Source of the DNA: an uncultured Collinsella sp.
Lineage (GTDB): Bacteria; Actinomycetota; Coriobacteriia; Coriobacteriales; Coriobacteriaceae
Assembly (NCBI GenBank): GCA_958429225.1
Contig: CAUAJB010000010.1
Location: 1 to 40,347 of the forward strand
Reading direction: 5' to 3'
Length of the DNA: 40,347 nucleotides
The notes beneath the pieces are model-generated. The model had not been told where the DNA came from. It saw only the letters and a list, made by a program, of their open reading frames with translations, and ran no database searches. This document shows positions 1-8,621 of the stretch, piece after piece. Numbering within the stretch: the stretch's first letter is position 1; every line of letters begins with the position of its first letter. The position numbers and the translations under genes are program-made.

Positions 1-27
1 ACGGGTTCGAACCCATGAAAGGGCGAC

Positions 28-58
28 AAAAAAGACGGCCAACCGAAGTTGACCGTCT
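28..58 (-). terminator. Rho-independent terminator after tRNA-Lys
   Basis: On the minus strand a hairpin (AGACGG...CCGTCT outer stem, one mismatch, then CAAC/GTTG around a 4-nt loop) is followed by six T residues (A-run at 28-33 on the plus strand). It lies 15 nt beyond the 3' end of tRNA-Lys, so it most likely ends that transcript. Confidence 0.8.
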
Positions 59-72
59 CAACAATCTTTGGG

Positions 73-145
73 TGGGCCGTCAGGGGTTCGAACCCTGGAC
101 CTTGGGATTAAAAGTCCCCTGCTCTGCCAGCTGAGCTAACGGCCC
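73..145 (-). tRNA. tRNA-Lys (anticodon TTT)
   Basis: Read on the minus strand, the 7-bp acceptor stem GGGCCGT/ACGGCCC, the D-arm, the anticodon loop CTTTTAA and a T-arm CAGGG-TTCGAAC-CCCTG fold into a complete cloverleaf with discriminator A. The anticodon is TTT, giving tRNA-Lys. The 3' CCA is not encoded (the next bases read CCC), so it would be added after transcription. The gene stands alone between its own promoter-like sequence and a terminator. Confidence 0.95.
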
Positions 146-154
146 GCGGGTGGC

Positions 155-183
155 ATTGTACCACGGTCTGGGACTATTCCCAA
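155..183 (-). promoter_or_regulatory. Putative sigma-70 promoter of tRNA-Lys
   Basis: The minus strand reads TTGGGA, 17 nt, TACAAT, with the -10 box about 9 nt before the tRNA 5' end. The -35 box overlaps the last codons of the upstream aminopeptidase gene. Hexamer match and spacing are good, but this is a pattern match only. Confidence 0.5.
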
Positions 184-1454
184 CTCCATTGGCCGTTCTG
201 GAAAATCACAACTTCACGTCCATCAGGCGTAATGCCCACAATATCGATGTCGTCCGTGCCGATCATAAAATCGACGTGCGTGCTCGAGACGTTAACGCCA
301 TGCTCCAGAAGCTCCTCCTTGGACATGTCATACCCACCCTCGATGCATTCGGGGAAACCGACACCTAGCGCGAGATGGCAGCTAGCGTTCTCGTCATAGA
401 GCGTATCGTAGAACAGAACACCGCTTTCACGGATCGGCGTGTTCTTGGAAATGAGCGCGACTTCTCCCAGGTGAGCAGCGCCCTCGTCCGTATCGATGAT
501 ACTTGCAAGCGTTGCCTTGCCCACGCGGGCGTCGTAGTCCACCACGCGGCCGCCCTCGAACTTAATCCAAAAATCGTCGACCTTATTGCCGTGGTGGATG
601 AGCGGCATGGCCGAGTACACGATACCGTCGGCGCGCATGCGATCGGGCGAAGTGAAGACTTCCTCGGTGGGAATGTTGGGGAAGAAGGGGTGCCCATCGG
701 GCGTCTTGCCCTTGCCGCCGGCCCACTCGTGACCCTTCGTCATGCCAATCATCAGATCGGTTCCATTTGCCGCGGTGTAATGCAGGCAGTCGAAACGATT
801 GTCGTTCAGGAAACGCAGGTTCTTTTCGAATGCGGCGTCGTGGAGCTCCCAGTCGCTCTCTGGGTCCTGGCCATCGGCGCGAGCGGTGTGCAGAATCGCA
901 TTCCACAGCTTATAGATTGCAACCTCATCGGCGTCTCCCGGGAACACCTCGCGCGCCCAAGCCACGACCGGAGCGCCGGCGATGCACCACGGATTGATGT
1001 TGTAATCCAGTCCACGGCGGAAAACTTTGCACTGCGTGTTCTTTGCCTTAGAAGCTGCAGCGGGCTTAGCGGGATCGATGCCCTTAAGGGCGGCGGGGTC
1101 CGCACCCTCGATAAAGATAAAGCAGGCACCGTCCTGGGCCAGGGAATCCAGCTGCAGGCGCTTCCACTCGGGCGTCTGCTCAAAATAGCTTTTCTCGACA
1201 TGCTCGTACGTGAGCCTCGTCACGGCATCATCGGCCCAGATGACCGTCACGTGGCCGGCGCCGGCAGCATAGGCCTCCGCGACCACCACGCGCGCAAACG
1301 GCGCGCACTCAACCGGAGACTGAACGACGACTTCCTGGCCGGGCTTAACGTTTACGCCCTTGCGGACAACCAGGCGCGCATAGTTTTTAATCTTGGGCTC
1401 CAGGGGCTTCATACCCTCCAGGGCCTCTTCGACCGTCAGGGCAGCTCGAATCAT
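174..1454 (-). CDS. M29-family metallo-aminopeptidase (AmpS/AmpT type)
   Basis: Cytosolic aminopeptidase of the thermophilic aminopeptidase family M29, which removes N-terminal residues from peptides using a two-metal site. The family's metal-binding segments are visible in order in the C-terminal half: NIPTEEVFTSPD (Glu), DENASCHLALG (Glu and His) and HVDFMIGTDD (His and Asp). Length about 426 residues is normal for M29. The frame opens at an ATG ending at 1466, but a GGAG lies six bases before the ATG ending at 1454 (protein begins MIRAALT), so I prefer the inner start. The gene stands alone: a terminator precedes it and tRNA-Lys follows. The substrate cannot be deduced. Confidence 0.9.
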   Translation of the reverse strand: MIRAALTVEEALEGMKPLEPKIKNYARLVVRKGVNVKPGQEVVVQSPVECAPFARVVVAEAYAAGAGHVTVIWADDAVTRLTYEHVEKSYFEQTPEWKRLQLDSLAQDGACFIFIEGADPAALKGIDPAKPAAASKAKNTQCKVFRRGLDYNINPWCIAGAPVVAWAREVFPGDADEVAIYKLWNAILHTARADGQDPESDWELHDAAFEKNLRFLNDNRFDCLHYTAANGTDLMIGMTKGHEWAGGKGKTPDGHPFFPNIPTEEVFTSPDRMRADGIVYSAMPLIHHGNKVDDFWIKFEGGRVVDYDARVGKATLASIIDTDEGAAHLGEVALISKNTPIRESGVLFYDTLYDENASCHLALGVGFPECIEGGYDMSKEELLEHGVNVSSTHVDFMIGTDDIDIVGITPDGREVVIFQNGQWSWE

Positions 1455-1482
1455 GTGCCACTCCATCTATCTATAGAACAGT

Positions 1483-1513
1483 AAAAAGGCGCGCCGCAAA
1501 AACGACGCGCCTT
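1483..1513 (-). terminator. Rho-independent terminator after the purC-membrane protein pair
   Basis: A strong hairpin (AAGGCGCG/CGCGCCTT arms around a T-rich loop) is followed on the minus strand by a short T-run. It lies 30 nt beyond the stop of the two-TM protein gene and just ahead of the aminopeptidase, separating the two transcripts. Confidence 0.75.
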
Positions 1514-1543
1514 ATATCTTAGCGATAAGTATGTATGCAAACG

Positions 1544-2119
1544 CTACTTCTTCTTGGAGTCCTTCTTGTCCTCCTCGGCAGCTGCGCGCTCGATAAGAGC
1601 GTTGAGCTTGTTCTCGGACATGCCCTCGGCCTGCGCGCGGTACATGTTGCGCAAGGGACGAATACGAGCGAAGTCGTAGATAAAGTCACCTAGGATGATG
1701 ACATAGGACAAAACGATGCCGACCATCTGGACAGGGCTGGACACCATGCCAGCGGGAGCGAAGTACAGCGAGGCCCAAATTGCCACGACGAGCACCATGC
1801 CAATGGCGAGCACAATCCACCAGATGCGACGGCGCTTGGTGTAGTCCTCGTCCTGCTTGAGGAGGATATTCGACACCGTATAGATGCGGTCCTCCTTGGC
1901 GCGCTGCTTAGCCTTGCGGGCACGCTTCTCCTCTTTAGAGAGGCCCTCGAGGTTCTCGCCCTTCTCGAGCTCTTTGCGGCGTGCCTTAGACGAAGCCGGC
2001 ACGACGCGAACGGAGCTCGCTGCTTGGCGGGCGGGCTTAGCAGATGCGGCAGACTTGCGCGCAACCCCGGTAACTTCGTGGGATTGCGTGCGCTTGTTCG
2101 TGGCGCTACGGGTACTCAC
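1544..2119 (-). CDS. Conserved two-TM membrane protein, DUF3043-like layout
   Basis: A 191-residue protein of unknown function. Residues 1-95 are highly charged and basic (Lys/Arg/Glu rich, probably cytoplasmic). Two hydrophobic segments follow at about 99-120 and 132-150, then a charged tail ending in a lysine cluster. The arrangement of a basic N-terminal region, two close TM helices and a short basic tail recalls the actinobacterial DUF3043 family, but I cannot confirm membership. The GTG start directly abuts the TAA stop of purC, so the two are probably co-transcribed and translationally coupled. Nothing visible links it to purine synthesis. Confidence 0.7.
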   Translation of the reverse strand: MSTRSATNKRTQSHEVTGVARKSAASAKPARQAASSVRVVPASSKARRKELEKGENLEGLSKEEKRARKAKQRAKEDRIYTVSNILLKQDEDYTKRRRIWWIVLAIGMVLVVAIWASLYFAPAGMVSSPVQMVGIVLSYVIILGDFIYDFARIRPLRNMYRAQAEGMSENKLNALIERAAAEEDKKDSKKK

Positions 2120-3007
2120 TTATGCGTTCTCCTTCATGCTTGTGAACTGGGAGCCCGTGATGATCTGGAAGGCCTCGCGATAGCGCTCGGACGTGCCATC
2201 GATGACCTCGGCGGGCAGGTGCGGGGTCTCCCCCGTCATATCCCAGTTGGCCTTGAGCCAATTGCGGACGAATTGCTTGTCGTAGCTAGGCTGGATCTTG
2301 CCCTCCTCGTAGCTGGCAGCAGGCCAGAAACGGCTGGAGTCGGGCGTGAGGCACTCGTCGATCAGCGTGACCTTGCCATCGATGACACCAAACTCGAACT
2401 TGGTGTCGGCAATGATGATGCCACGGGTCGCGGCGTACTCGGCAGCGGCCTTGTAGATCTTGAGGGAAAGGTCACGAATCTGCGTGGCGATGTCCTCGCC
2501 CACGATCTCGCAGCAACGCTCGAACGAGATGTTCTCGTCGTGGTCACCGATCTCGGCCTTCGTGGACGGCGTGAACAACGGCTCGGGAAGCTTGGAAGCC
2601 TCGGTCAGGCCCTCAGGCAGCTGGATGCCGCAGACGGTGCCGTTCTCGTCGTAGGTCTTCTTGCCCGAACCGGTCAGATAGCCGCGGACGATGCACTCGA
2701 TAGGAATCGTCTGGGCCTTCTTAACCAGCATGGCGCGGCCAGCGAGGTAGTCACGATACTCAGCAAACTCCTCGGGGAAATCCGCCGGGTCGATGGAAAC
2801 GAGATGGTTGGGGACGATGTCGGCAAACTTATCGAACCAGAATGCCGAGATGCGATTGAGCACCTCTCCCTTAAACGGAATCTCGTCGGGAAGAATGAAG
2901 TCGAACGCAGAAATGCGGTCGGTGGCGACCATCAGCAGGTTTTCACCGGCATCGTAAATATCACGAACCTTGCCACGGGAATCCGGACGACGCTCCATCG
3001 TTGTCAC
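2120..3007 (-). CDS. purC: Phosphoribosylaminoimidazole-succinocarboxamide synthase
   Basis: SAICAR synthetase, the ATP-dependent step of de novo purine synthesis that joins aspartate to CAIR. Recognisable segments are the N-terminal RGKVRDIYDAG, VATDRISAFD, the IVRGYLTGSGKK region and the family signature LIDECLTPDSSRFW. At about 295 residues it is the longer type of PurC. A GTG ending at 3016 overlaps the AAGGAG ribosome-binding site and cannot be the real start. The next GTG, ending at 3007, sits eight bases after AAGGAG and is preferred. It is followed without a gap by a two-TM protein gene. The next purine enzyme in the pathway, purB, lies about 4 kb away on the same strand. No purine riboswitch is seen upstream. 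Confidence 0.95.
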   Translation of the reverse strand: MTTMERRPDSRGKVRDIYDAGENLLMVATDRISAFDFILPDEIPFKGEVLNRISAFWFDKFADIVPNHLVSIDPADFPEEFAEYRDYLAGRAMLVKKAQTIPIECIVRGYLTGSGKKTYDENGTVCGIQLPEGLTEASKLPEPLFTPSTKAEIGDHDENISFERCCEIVGEDIATQIRDLSLKIYKAAAEYAATRGIIIADTKFEFGVIDGKVTLIDECLTPDSSRFWPAASYEEGKIQPSYDKQFVRNWLKANWDMTGETPHLPAEVIDGTSERYREAFQIITGSQFTSMKENA

Positions 3008-3035
3008 GTGAGTCACTCCTTACCTAAATACGACA

Positions 3036-3058
3036 GAAATGCGGGTTCTTTCCCGCAT
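3036..3058 (-). terminator. Hairpin terminator between sensor kinase and purC
   Basis: A 7-bp stem ATGCGGG/CCCGCAT with a 6-nt loop is followed on the minus strand by TTTCTG. The U-tract is weak, so termination may be partial. It separates the two-component operon from purC. Confidence 0.45.
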
Positions 3059-3116
3059 GTTTTCGCAAACTCGGAGCGGCAGGGACGCGGCCCCTCCTTC
3101 ACCGAATAGCGAAAAG

Positions 3117-4682
3117 CTAGTGCTCCATTGTAGTAGATGCCGCGTCTGCCGTGTGCTCGCGGGGCAGATGAATTGTAAAAGTCGTACCCTTTCCAAGCTC
3201 CGACTCCACGGATATGTAGCCATGGTGACGCTCGACGATCTGCTTGGTCACGGCGAGGCCAACGCCCAGGCCGCCAGCTTCGCGGGCGCGGCTGGCATCG
3301 GCGCGCCAAAACCGCCCGAAGATGCGCGACAAATCGTCCTTGGCAATACCGATGCCGGTATCAGAAACGGCAATGCTGACGTGCTTGCGGTCACTGAGCA
3401 CCGACACCACGACCCAACCGCCCTCGGGGGTGTAGCGCATGGCGTTGCTCATGAGGTTGATAACACATTGCGTGATCATGTCGGGATCGGCCTCGACGAC
3501 ATCGTCGTGACCCTGGGTCTCGTCCGCAAAACGCAGGCGCAGATCGCGGTCGACAAACAGGCGCTCCTGGGCATTAACGATGGAACGCACGAAAGGAACC
3601 ATGTCCACCGGCTCAAGGTTGAGCGGAGCCGTGCTGTTTTCCATGCGCGACAGGTCGAGCATCTGCTGCACCAGACGAGCCAGGCGACGCGTCTCGGAAG
3701 CAACGGTTTCCAAATGCTCATCGTCGGTGGGATACACGCCATCCTGCATGGCCTCGACCGTTGCGAGCATGGCCATAAGCGGCGTGCGAAGCTCGTGTGC
3801 AACGTCTGAGGTCAGGCGCTTCTCGTGTTTCATATCCTTCTCGAGCGAAGTGGCCATCTCATCGAAGGTCTCACCCAGCTGATCGATCTCGTCATCACCG
3901 CGCAGTCCCGTGCGAGCCGACAGGTCGCCGTCACGGATTTGCTTTGCGGTACTGGTGATGCGATGAATCGGCTTGGTGAGCATGCGCGACACGAGCGATC
4001 CGATAACGACCGAAATGCAGATTGCAACAACCGCGGCGAGGGCCATGGCGTTAAAGGTCTTCTCCCTAAACGCAGAGTCCGCCTTGGTGAGCAGAGCGTC
4101 GGAGCCGATGGCCCACAGCTTTACCTGTCCGACATGCTCGCCGGAAGACGTTACAATCTCGACGTTAGCAACGCTATCGGAGTCGGTTGGAGCAGACGAG
4201 ACCGGGCTATGCGATGCCCTCTTGCCGCTCGTGTCGTCGGTCGTAGCCTGGTTTTCGCGTACATCGGCGGTGGCGCTTGCCGAGGGCCAGGAATCGTCAT
4301 AAACGATCACGCCCTTTTTATTGACGACCTGCATACCCAGATCGTCGGAAACCAAACTCGACGTTGCGACCGTGCGCAGTTCTCCCGCGGTCCAAGAGCC
4401 GTTTTCCTCATATGAGGTTGCCAACTTCTCGGCAGCGGAATTTGCGATTTCGACGATATTGGAGCGTGTGTAATCCGAAAAGACCGTGCCCCACACAACA
4501 GAGACAACGCCCACCAGCACCAATACCGTCATGAGCGATGTCAGAGCAAAAGCAAGTGCCATGCGCGAGGGATAGCTCATCGTTGGCCGTGAATCGGAAC
4601 GAGGCGTGTTCCAACTAGCCTTGGAACCCGCCTCGCTCTCCTGCTTGTGCTTTTGTCCGATTTCAAAGCGCGCAGGTGTCAT
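3117..4682 (-). CDS. Two-component sensor histidine kinase (HAMP-HisKA-HATPase)
   Basis: Membrane sensor kinase of 521 residues. A 40-residue cytoplasmic N-terminus precedes TM1 (about 42-65). An extracytoplasmic sensing domain runs to about 210, including a Ser/Thr-rich stretch near 135-170, followed by TM2 (about 212-234) and a HAMP linker (about 230-285). The phosphoacceptor is His296 in SDVAHELRTPL. The ATPase domain shows the N box (NLMSNAMRYTPEGG), G1 (SDTGIGI), an F box (FGRFWRADAS) and G2 (GLGVGLAVTKQ). It starts 11 nt after its response regulator, with AGGGA upstream of the ATG. The architecture resembles BaeS/ResE-type kinases, but the signal it senses cannot be told. Confidence 0.93.
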   Translation of the reverse strand: MTPARFEIGQKHKQESEAGSKASWNTPRSDSRPTMSYPSRMALAFALTSLMTVLVLVGVVSVVWGTVFSDYTRSNIVEIANSAAEKLATSYEENGSWTAGELRTVATSSLVSDDLGMQVVNKKGVIVYDDSWPSASATADVRENQATTDDTSGKRASHSPVSSAPTDSDSVANVEIVTSSGEHVGQVKLWAIGSDALLTKADSAFREKTFNAMALAAVVAICISVVIGSLVSRMLTKPIHRITSTAKQIRDGDLSARTGLRGDDEIDQLGETFDEMATSLEKDMKHEKRLTSDVAHELRTPLMAMLATVEAMQDGVYPTDDEHLETVASETRRLARLVQQMLDLSRMENSTAPLNLEPVDMVPFVRSIVNAQERLFVDRDLRLRFADETQGHDDVVEADPDMITQCVINLMSNAMRYTPEGGWVVVSVLSDRKHVSIAVSDTGIGIAKDDLSRIFGRFWRADASRAREAGGLGVGLAVTKQIVERHHGYISVESELGKGTTFTIHLPREHTADAASTTMEH

Positions 4683-4693
4683 ATGTGATTTCC

Positions 4694-5416
4694 CTATTTC
4701 TCGTCCGACTTATCGGTCTTGGCCGGAGCCTCGAAGCGATAGCCGACACCATGGACGGTGTAGAGCCACTTGGGCTTCTTGGGATCATCGCCCAGCTTGG
4801 CGCGAAGATTCTTCACGTGGCTATCGATGGTGCGCTCATAGCCCTCAAAGTCATACCCGAGCACTTTCTCGACCAGCTCCATGCGGTTATACACACGGCC
4901 GGGATGGCGGGCAAGCGTGGTGAGCAGCTTGAACTCGGAAGCCGTCAGATCGACTTCCTTGCCCTCGACCAAGATCTTGTGGCCCGAGATATCGATGACC
5001 AGATCGCCGAAGTCGAGCACCTCGACGGCGGGCTCGTCGGCCTGATGGGCACGGCGGAACAGAGCACGAACGCGGGCGACGAGCTCGCGCGGCGAGAACG
5101 GCTTAATCAGATAGTCATCGGCGCCGAGCTCAAGACCGATAATACGGTCCTCGATCTCGCCCTTAGCCGTCAGCATGATGATGGGGACATCCGAGGTATC
5201 GCGAATGGTGCGGCAAACGCGCTCGCCGGGAATCTTGGGGAGCATAAGGTCGAGCACGACCAGGTCGAACTGATGCTTCTCGAACTCCTCGATCGCGGAC
5301 TGACCGTCGCCGACGCCCACAACCCAGTAGCCTTCGCGCTCGAGATAGGCAGCGACGGCGTCACGGATTGCCTTCTCATCCTCGACCAGCAGAATCTTTT
5401 TTGCATCTGAAGCCAT
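4694..5416 (-). CDS. OmpR-family response regulator
   Basis: DNA-binding response regulator of 240 residues and partner of the adjacent kinase. The receiver domain (about 6-120) carries the acidic pair in VEDE, the phosphorylation site Asp56 in VVLDLMLP, and Lys105 in DYLIKPFSPRE. The winged-helix output domain (about 130-235) ends in the typical VHGVGYRFE. The frame extends seven codons further upstream, but the run AGGGGGG lies properly spaced before the ATG ending at 5416, so that start is chosen. It is the first gene of the two-gene operon. Its targets are unknown. Confidence 0.94.
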   Translation of the reverse strand: MASDAKKILLVEDEKAIRDAVAAYLEREGYWVVGVGDGQSAIEEFEKHQFDLVVLDLMLPKIPGERVCRTIRDTSDVPIIMLTAKGEIEDRIIGLELGADDYLIKPFSPRELVARVRALFRRAHQADEPAVEVLDFGDLVIDISGHKILVEGKEVDLTASEFKLLTTLARHPGRVYNRMELVEKVLGYDFEGYERTIDSHVKNLRAKLGDDPKKPKWLYTVHGVGYRFEAPAKTDKSDEK

Positions 5417-5471
5417 AACACGGCCCCCCTGTCTCAATTAGCTAAGAACAAGCCCATTTTAACGCACCTGA

Positions 5472-5510
5472 GCCCGCCGGATGCCGCTATGACGCGGCAG
5501 CTCGGCGGGC
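5472..5510 (-). terminator. Nested GC-rich hairpin, possible terminator
   Basis: An 8-bp stem GCCCGCCG/CGGCGGGC encloses a 6-bp stem TGCCGC/GCGGCA. It sits between the lipoprotein gene's stop and the response regulator's start. There is no good T-run on either side, so it could be a terminator, an mRNA stabiliser or a bidirectional barrier. Confidence 0.4.
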
Positions 5511-5569
5511 GGTACTCACAATTACAACGCGTTTATTCCCCTGTTGGCGCCTTTTTAACCCCTCTAAGC

Positions 5570-6781
5570 TTAAAGAGAGAATAGGCGTGCAGCGACCGTC
5601 TCTGGTATACCCTGGCTGTTGCGCACCGTGGCGTACGTAAGGAATGAGTCCGACTTTCCCGCCGTAGCTGGATAATCGCCATACTCCAAAGCGCGGTCGG
5701 GCGACAGCAGCGAGCCATAGGTCTTGGCAGAGGTGTCGATCAGGAAATGCGACGCCTGTACCTTAACAAGGTATTTATTCTTCTTGCCAGCCGCACATGC
5801 AAGCGGCTCGCGGGACAGGAAGAGATACGGCCCTCCCTCATTACCGATATACGTGCCCATGTTGCCCAGGCTGCCCACGCCACTATAGGTCGCCTCGATA
5901 GAAAACACGAAGGTATCGCCCATATATACGGCCTCGAAAGGCGAGACTGACGAGGGAAGAACTAGCTGGGCACGTTTGGTGTTGTTGCCGTCGGTCAGAT
6001 CGATTGCCGTTATGCCGTAGTAGACGCCCTCGTCGTTGCGGACACGCGGCGAGATGGTCAAAATGCCGTCGCTCGCGCGCGGGGCCGATGCAAAGCGGCC
6101 CGTCGATTTCCAAATTACCTCGGCCTTGGATTCATCAAGCGAGCGACGATAGCAAAACGAATCACTACTCGTTTTATTGCCGCCTGCCGAAGGCATTTTA
6201 TACCAGATGACTGATGACCCGAACGCCGTGAACAGGGGCGGATCATAGTCCTTGCCACCTCGATCGAGCTCAACCACGTCGCCAGAGAGCGAAGCGCCCG
6301 ACAGATTTTGAGCGTAGAGCTTCCACGATGAATTGGCAAAGTTCATCTCAACCCACGCGAATACGCCGTCGCCGGCACGGACATCGTAGAATGCGTATCC
6401 CGTGCCCTCGATAGGATCCTCGATTAATGTGGTAAGCGAGCCATCGCCCAGGTTGAGCACGCCGAGTGTGTTGGCGTGCAGTGCCGATGCGGGCGCCATC
6501 ATCGCCGCGGCGTAATCGCCGTCGCAGTAGTACAGCAGCGTACCCAGAGGCAGCGTCCACGATGACGCCGGCTCAAGATCGATGTCGACAGCCTCATACT
6601 CATCCGTAATCGAGATGATTTTGGAATCGTCCTTGATAACCTGCGGCTCGCCGGCGACATCATCGCTGGTACCCGTTTTTTTCGAGCATCCGGCAAGCAC
6701 CGTGGCAGCGCCCGCGGCAGCCCCACCGAGTACAAAGCCGCGACGCGATATTCCGTTCTTGATGTGATCGGCGATACCCAT
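5570..6781 (-). CDS. Tat-signal lipoprotein of unknown function
   Basis: A 403-residue exported protein. The N-terminus carries a twin-arginine motif (SRRGFVLGG, about residues 12-20) and an alanine-rich hydrophobic core, then a lipobox LAGC with the Cys near residue 31. This points to Tat export and lipid anchoring on the outer face of the membrane. The rest is soluble and rich in Asp, Gly, Tyr and Trp, with repeated short segments on deciding sequences such as DGVFAWVEM, SSVIWYKM and DGILTISPR. That spacing suggests a beta-propeller-like fold, which is an inference. The ATG overlaps the stop of the preceding TSCPD gene by one base (TAATG), so the two are translationally coupled. No enzymatic motif was recognised. 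Confidence 0.75.
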   Translation of the reverse strand: MGIADHIKNGISRRGFVLGGAAAGAATVLAGCSKKTGTSDDVAGEPQVIKDDSKIISITDEYEAVDIDLEPASSWTLPLGTLLYYCDGDYAAAMMAPASALHANTLGVLNLGDGSLTTLIEDPIEGTGYAFYDVRAGDGVFAWVEMNFANSSWKLYAQNLSGASLSGDVVELDRGGKDYDPPLFTAFGSSVIWYKMPSAGGNKTSSDSFCYRRSLDESKAEVIWKSTGRFASAPRASDGILTISPRVRNDEGVYYGITAIDLTDGNNTKRAQLVLPSSVSPFEAVYMGDTFVFSIEATYSGVGSLGNMGTYIGNEGGPYLFLSREPLACAAGKKNKYLVKVQASHFLIDTSAKTYGSLLSPDRALEYGDYPATAGKSDSFLTYATVRNSQGIPETVAARLFSL

Positions 6782-7044
6782 TAGGCGATCTCGGCGCGAG
6801 CGGCCTCGATAGCGCGCGTAAGCTGGTCGGCGCAGGAGGTCTTTTTCATACCGCAGGTATTACCGGCGAGAACCTCGATTACGCGATCGGCGGGAGCGCC
6901 CTCGACCAGCTTGGAGATAGCCTTGAGATTGCCGTCGCAGCCGCCGGTAAACTCAACGCCCACCACCTTGTTGCCGTCATCGGAAAGGTCAAGGTGAATA
7001 TTGCGAGCACACACGCCCTGAGGCTTGTAATCAAACGAAATCAT
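6781..7044 (-). CDS. TSCPD domain protein (TIGR03905-like)
   Basis: A small 87-residue protein matching the stand-alone TSCPD family, named for a segment found at the C-terminus of some ribonucleotide reductases. Visible features are an early Cys (GVCARNI), a glycine/cysteine turn (FTGGCDGNLKAI) and the closing GNTCGMKKTSCADQL. These four or five conserved Cys could bind a metal or take part in redox chemistry, but the family's role is not established as far as I know. It overlaps the following lipoprotein gene by one base, so the pair forms an operon. Start: ATG ending at 7044, preceded by GAGAGGGGATCGC. Confidence 0.85.
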   Translation of the reverse strand: MISFDYKPQGVCARNIHLDLSDDGNKVVGVEFTGGCDGNLKAISKLVEGAPADRVIEVLAGNTCGMKKTSCADQLTRAIEAARAEIA

Positions 7045-7108
7045 GCGATCCCCTCTCAGAATGTTATTCGAGACGACTATTATCCCCGTCTTTCCCTAAA
7101 TGCAACGA

Positions 7109-7146
7109 GGCGCTTTGCCGGCAACACACATTACCAGCAAAGCGCC
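7109..7146 (-). terminator. Long-stem hairpin after purB
   Basis: A 10-bp perfect stem GGCGCTTTGC/GCAAAGCGCC with an 18-nt loop lies 27 nt beyond the purB stop. The following bases on the minus strand (TCGTTGCATTT) are only moderately T-rich, so it is a likely but not textbook terminator. Confidence 0.5.
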
Positions 7147-7172
7147 CTAAAAAGCTAACGTTATGCCCGAAC

Positions 7173-8519
7173 CTACTCGAAGCTCAGCTGCTCCAGACGA
7201 TCAAAGACCGTGTCGATACGGGTGAGGAAGTCCCACGGATCAAAGATCTCGTCGAGCTTCTCCTGACTGACGGTGCAGCGCGGGTCGGCCTCGAGACGCT
7301 CCTTAAAGGTGGGGCCGGAGACACAATCCTGTACCTCGTGCCAGGTTGCCATAGCGTTCTCCTGCACAATGGCGTACGCGTCCTCGCGGGTGATGCCCGT
7401 GTCGACGAGGGCGAGCAGTACCTTGGAAGAGAAGATGAGGCCGCGGGTCTTATTGAGGTTGGCCATCATGCGGGCGGGATACAGCTGCAGGCCGTCGATA
7501 ACGCGGATGAGGCACTGGAACATGTGGTCGAGGGCGATGAAGCTATCGGCCTGGGCGACGCGCTCGGCAGAGGAGTGCGAAATGTCACGCTCGTGCCACA
7601 GGGCGACGTTATCGAAGGCAACCTGGGCGTTGGACTTCACGACGCGCGACAGACCGCAGACTTTCTCCATGGTGATGGGGTTGCGCTTGTGCGGCATGGC
7701 TGAGCTGCCCTTTTGACCCTTACGGAACGGCTCCTCGGCCTCGAGCGTATCGGTCTTCTGCAGATTGCGAACCTCGGTAGCGATGCGCTCGCAGGTGGCC
7801 GCGGTGGTGGCAAGAACGCCGGCGAGATAGGCGTGATGGTCGCGGCTGATAACCTGCGTGGACAGCGGGTCGTGAACCAGGCCCAGGTGCTCGCAGACGT
7901 ACTCCTCGACGAACGGCTCGATGGAGCTGTACGTGCCGACAGCACCCGAGATAGCACCGAAGGCAACATTCTTGCGGGCGTCCTCAAGACGATCCAGATC
8001 GCGCTTGAGCTCCCAGGCCCAAGAGCCAAACTTCATGCCGAAGGTCATCGGCTCGGCGTGGATGCCATGAGTGCGGCCGGCACAGAGCGTGTTGCGCTCC
8101 TCGAAGGCGCGACGCTTGCAGATCTCGCCGAGCTTCTTGACATCCTCGATGATCAGGTCGCAGGCCTGGGTGAGCTGGTAGCACAGGGCCGTGTCGCCCA
8201 GATCGGAGCTGGTCATGCCATAGTGAACCCAGCGGCTGGGCTTGGGGTCGCCCTCGGGAACATCGGCATCGATGTATTCCTTCATGTTGGTCAGGAAGGC
8301 AATGACGTCGTGGCGCGTGACTTCCTCGATCTCATCGACCTTCGCCTTCTCAAAGTTGGCATGGTCGCGGATCCACTGGGCCTCGTCTTTGGAAATACCG
8401 ATCTTGCCGAGCTCCGCCTGGGCCTCGCAGGCCAGAACCTCGATCTCCTGCCAAATGGCGTACTTGTTCTCGAGGGAGAAGATGTGTCCCATCTCCGGGC
8501 GGGTATAGCGATCGATCAT
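7173..8519 (-). CDS. purB: Adenylosuccinate lyase
   Basis: Fumarase/aspartase-superfamily enzyme that releases fumarate from SAICAR and from adenylosuccinate, so it serves both de novo IMP synthesis and AMP formation. The superfamily signature GSSAMPHKRNP, with its flexible catalytic loop, is intact, as are HYGMTSSDLGDTA and GRTHGIHAEP. About 448 residues, a usual length. The frame opens further upstream, but AAAGGAGCCGCT directly precedes the ATG ending at 8519 (protein begins MIDRYTRPEM), which decides the start. It is a single gene with a hairpin downstream. The purC product is its substrate, though purC is not in the same transcript. Confidence 0.96.
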   Translation of the reverse strand: MIDRYTRPEMGHIFSLENKYAIWQEIEVLACEAQAELGKIGISKDEAQWIRDHANFEKAKVDEIEEVTRHDVIAFLTNMKEYIDADVPEGDPKPSRWVHYGMTSSDLGDTALCYQLTQACDLIIEDVKKLGEICKRRAFEERNTLCAGRTHGIHAEPMTFGMKFGSWAWELKRDLDRLEDARKNVAFGAISGAVGTYSSIEPFVEEYVCEHLGLVHDPLSTQVISRDHHAYLAGVLATTAATCERIATEVRNLQKTDTLEAEEPFRKGQKGSSAMPHKRNPITMEKVCGLSRVVKSNAQVAFDNVALWHERDISHSSAERVAQADSFIALDHMFQCLIRVIDGLQLYPARMMANLNKTRGLIFSSKVLLALVDTGITREDAYAIVQENAMATWHEVQDCVSGPTFKERLEADPRCTVSQEKLDEIFDPWDFLTRIDTVFDRLEQLSFE

Positions 8520-8621
8520 AGCGGCTCCTTTTTGGTTATTGGCACGTTGGTCGTAACCCAACCATTGTACCGTGCGCAGGTGCAAGTATGGGCAGCAGGC
8601 ATTAACCTAACATTTTGGAAT

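Noticed and set aside
1..17. GGGTTCGAACCC at the left edge, as the T-arm of a second tRNA
   Set aside because: The sequence is a palindrome with only three G and three C around TTCGAA. With a 7-nt T-loop the third pair and beyond fail on both strands, and a terminator hairpin occupies the neighbouring sequence. A truncated tRNA cannot be shown.
3008..3116. Purine riboswitch or PurR-type box before purC
   Set aside because: Only a simple terminator hairpin is seen; no conserved purine-riboswitch core or PurBox sequence was found here or upstream of purB.
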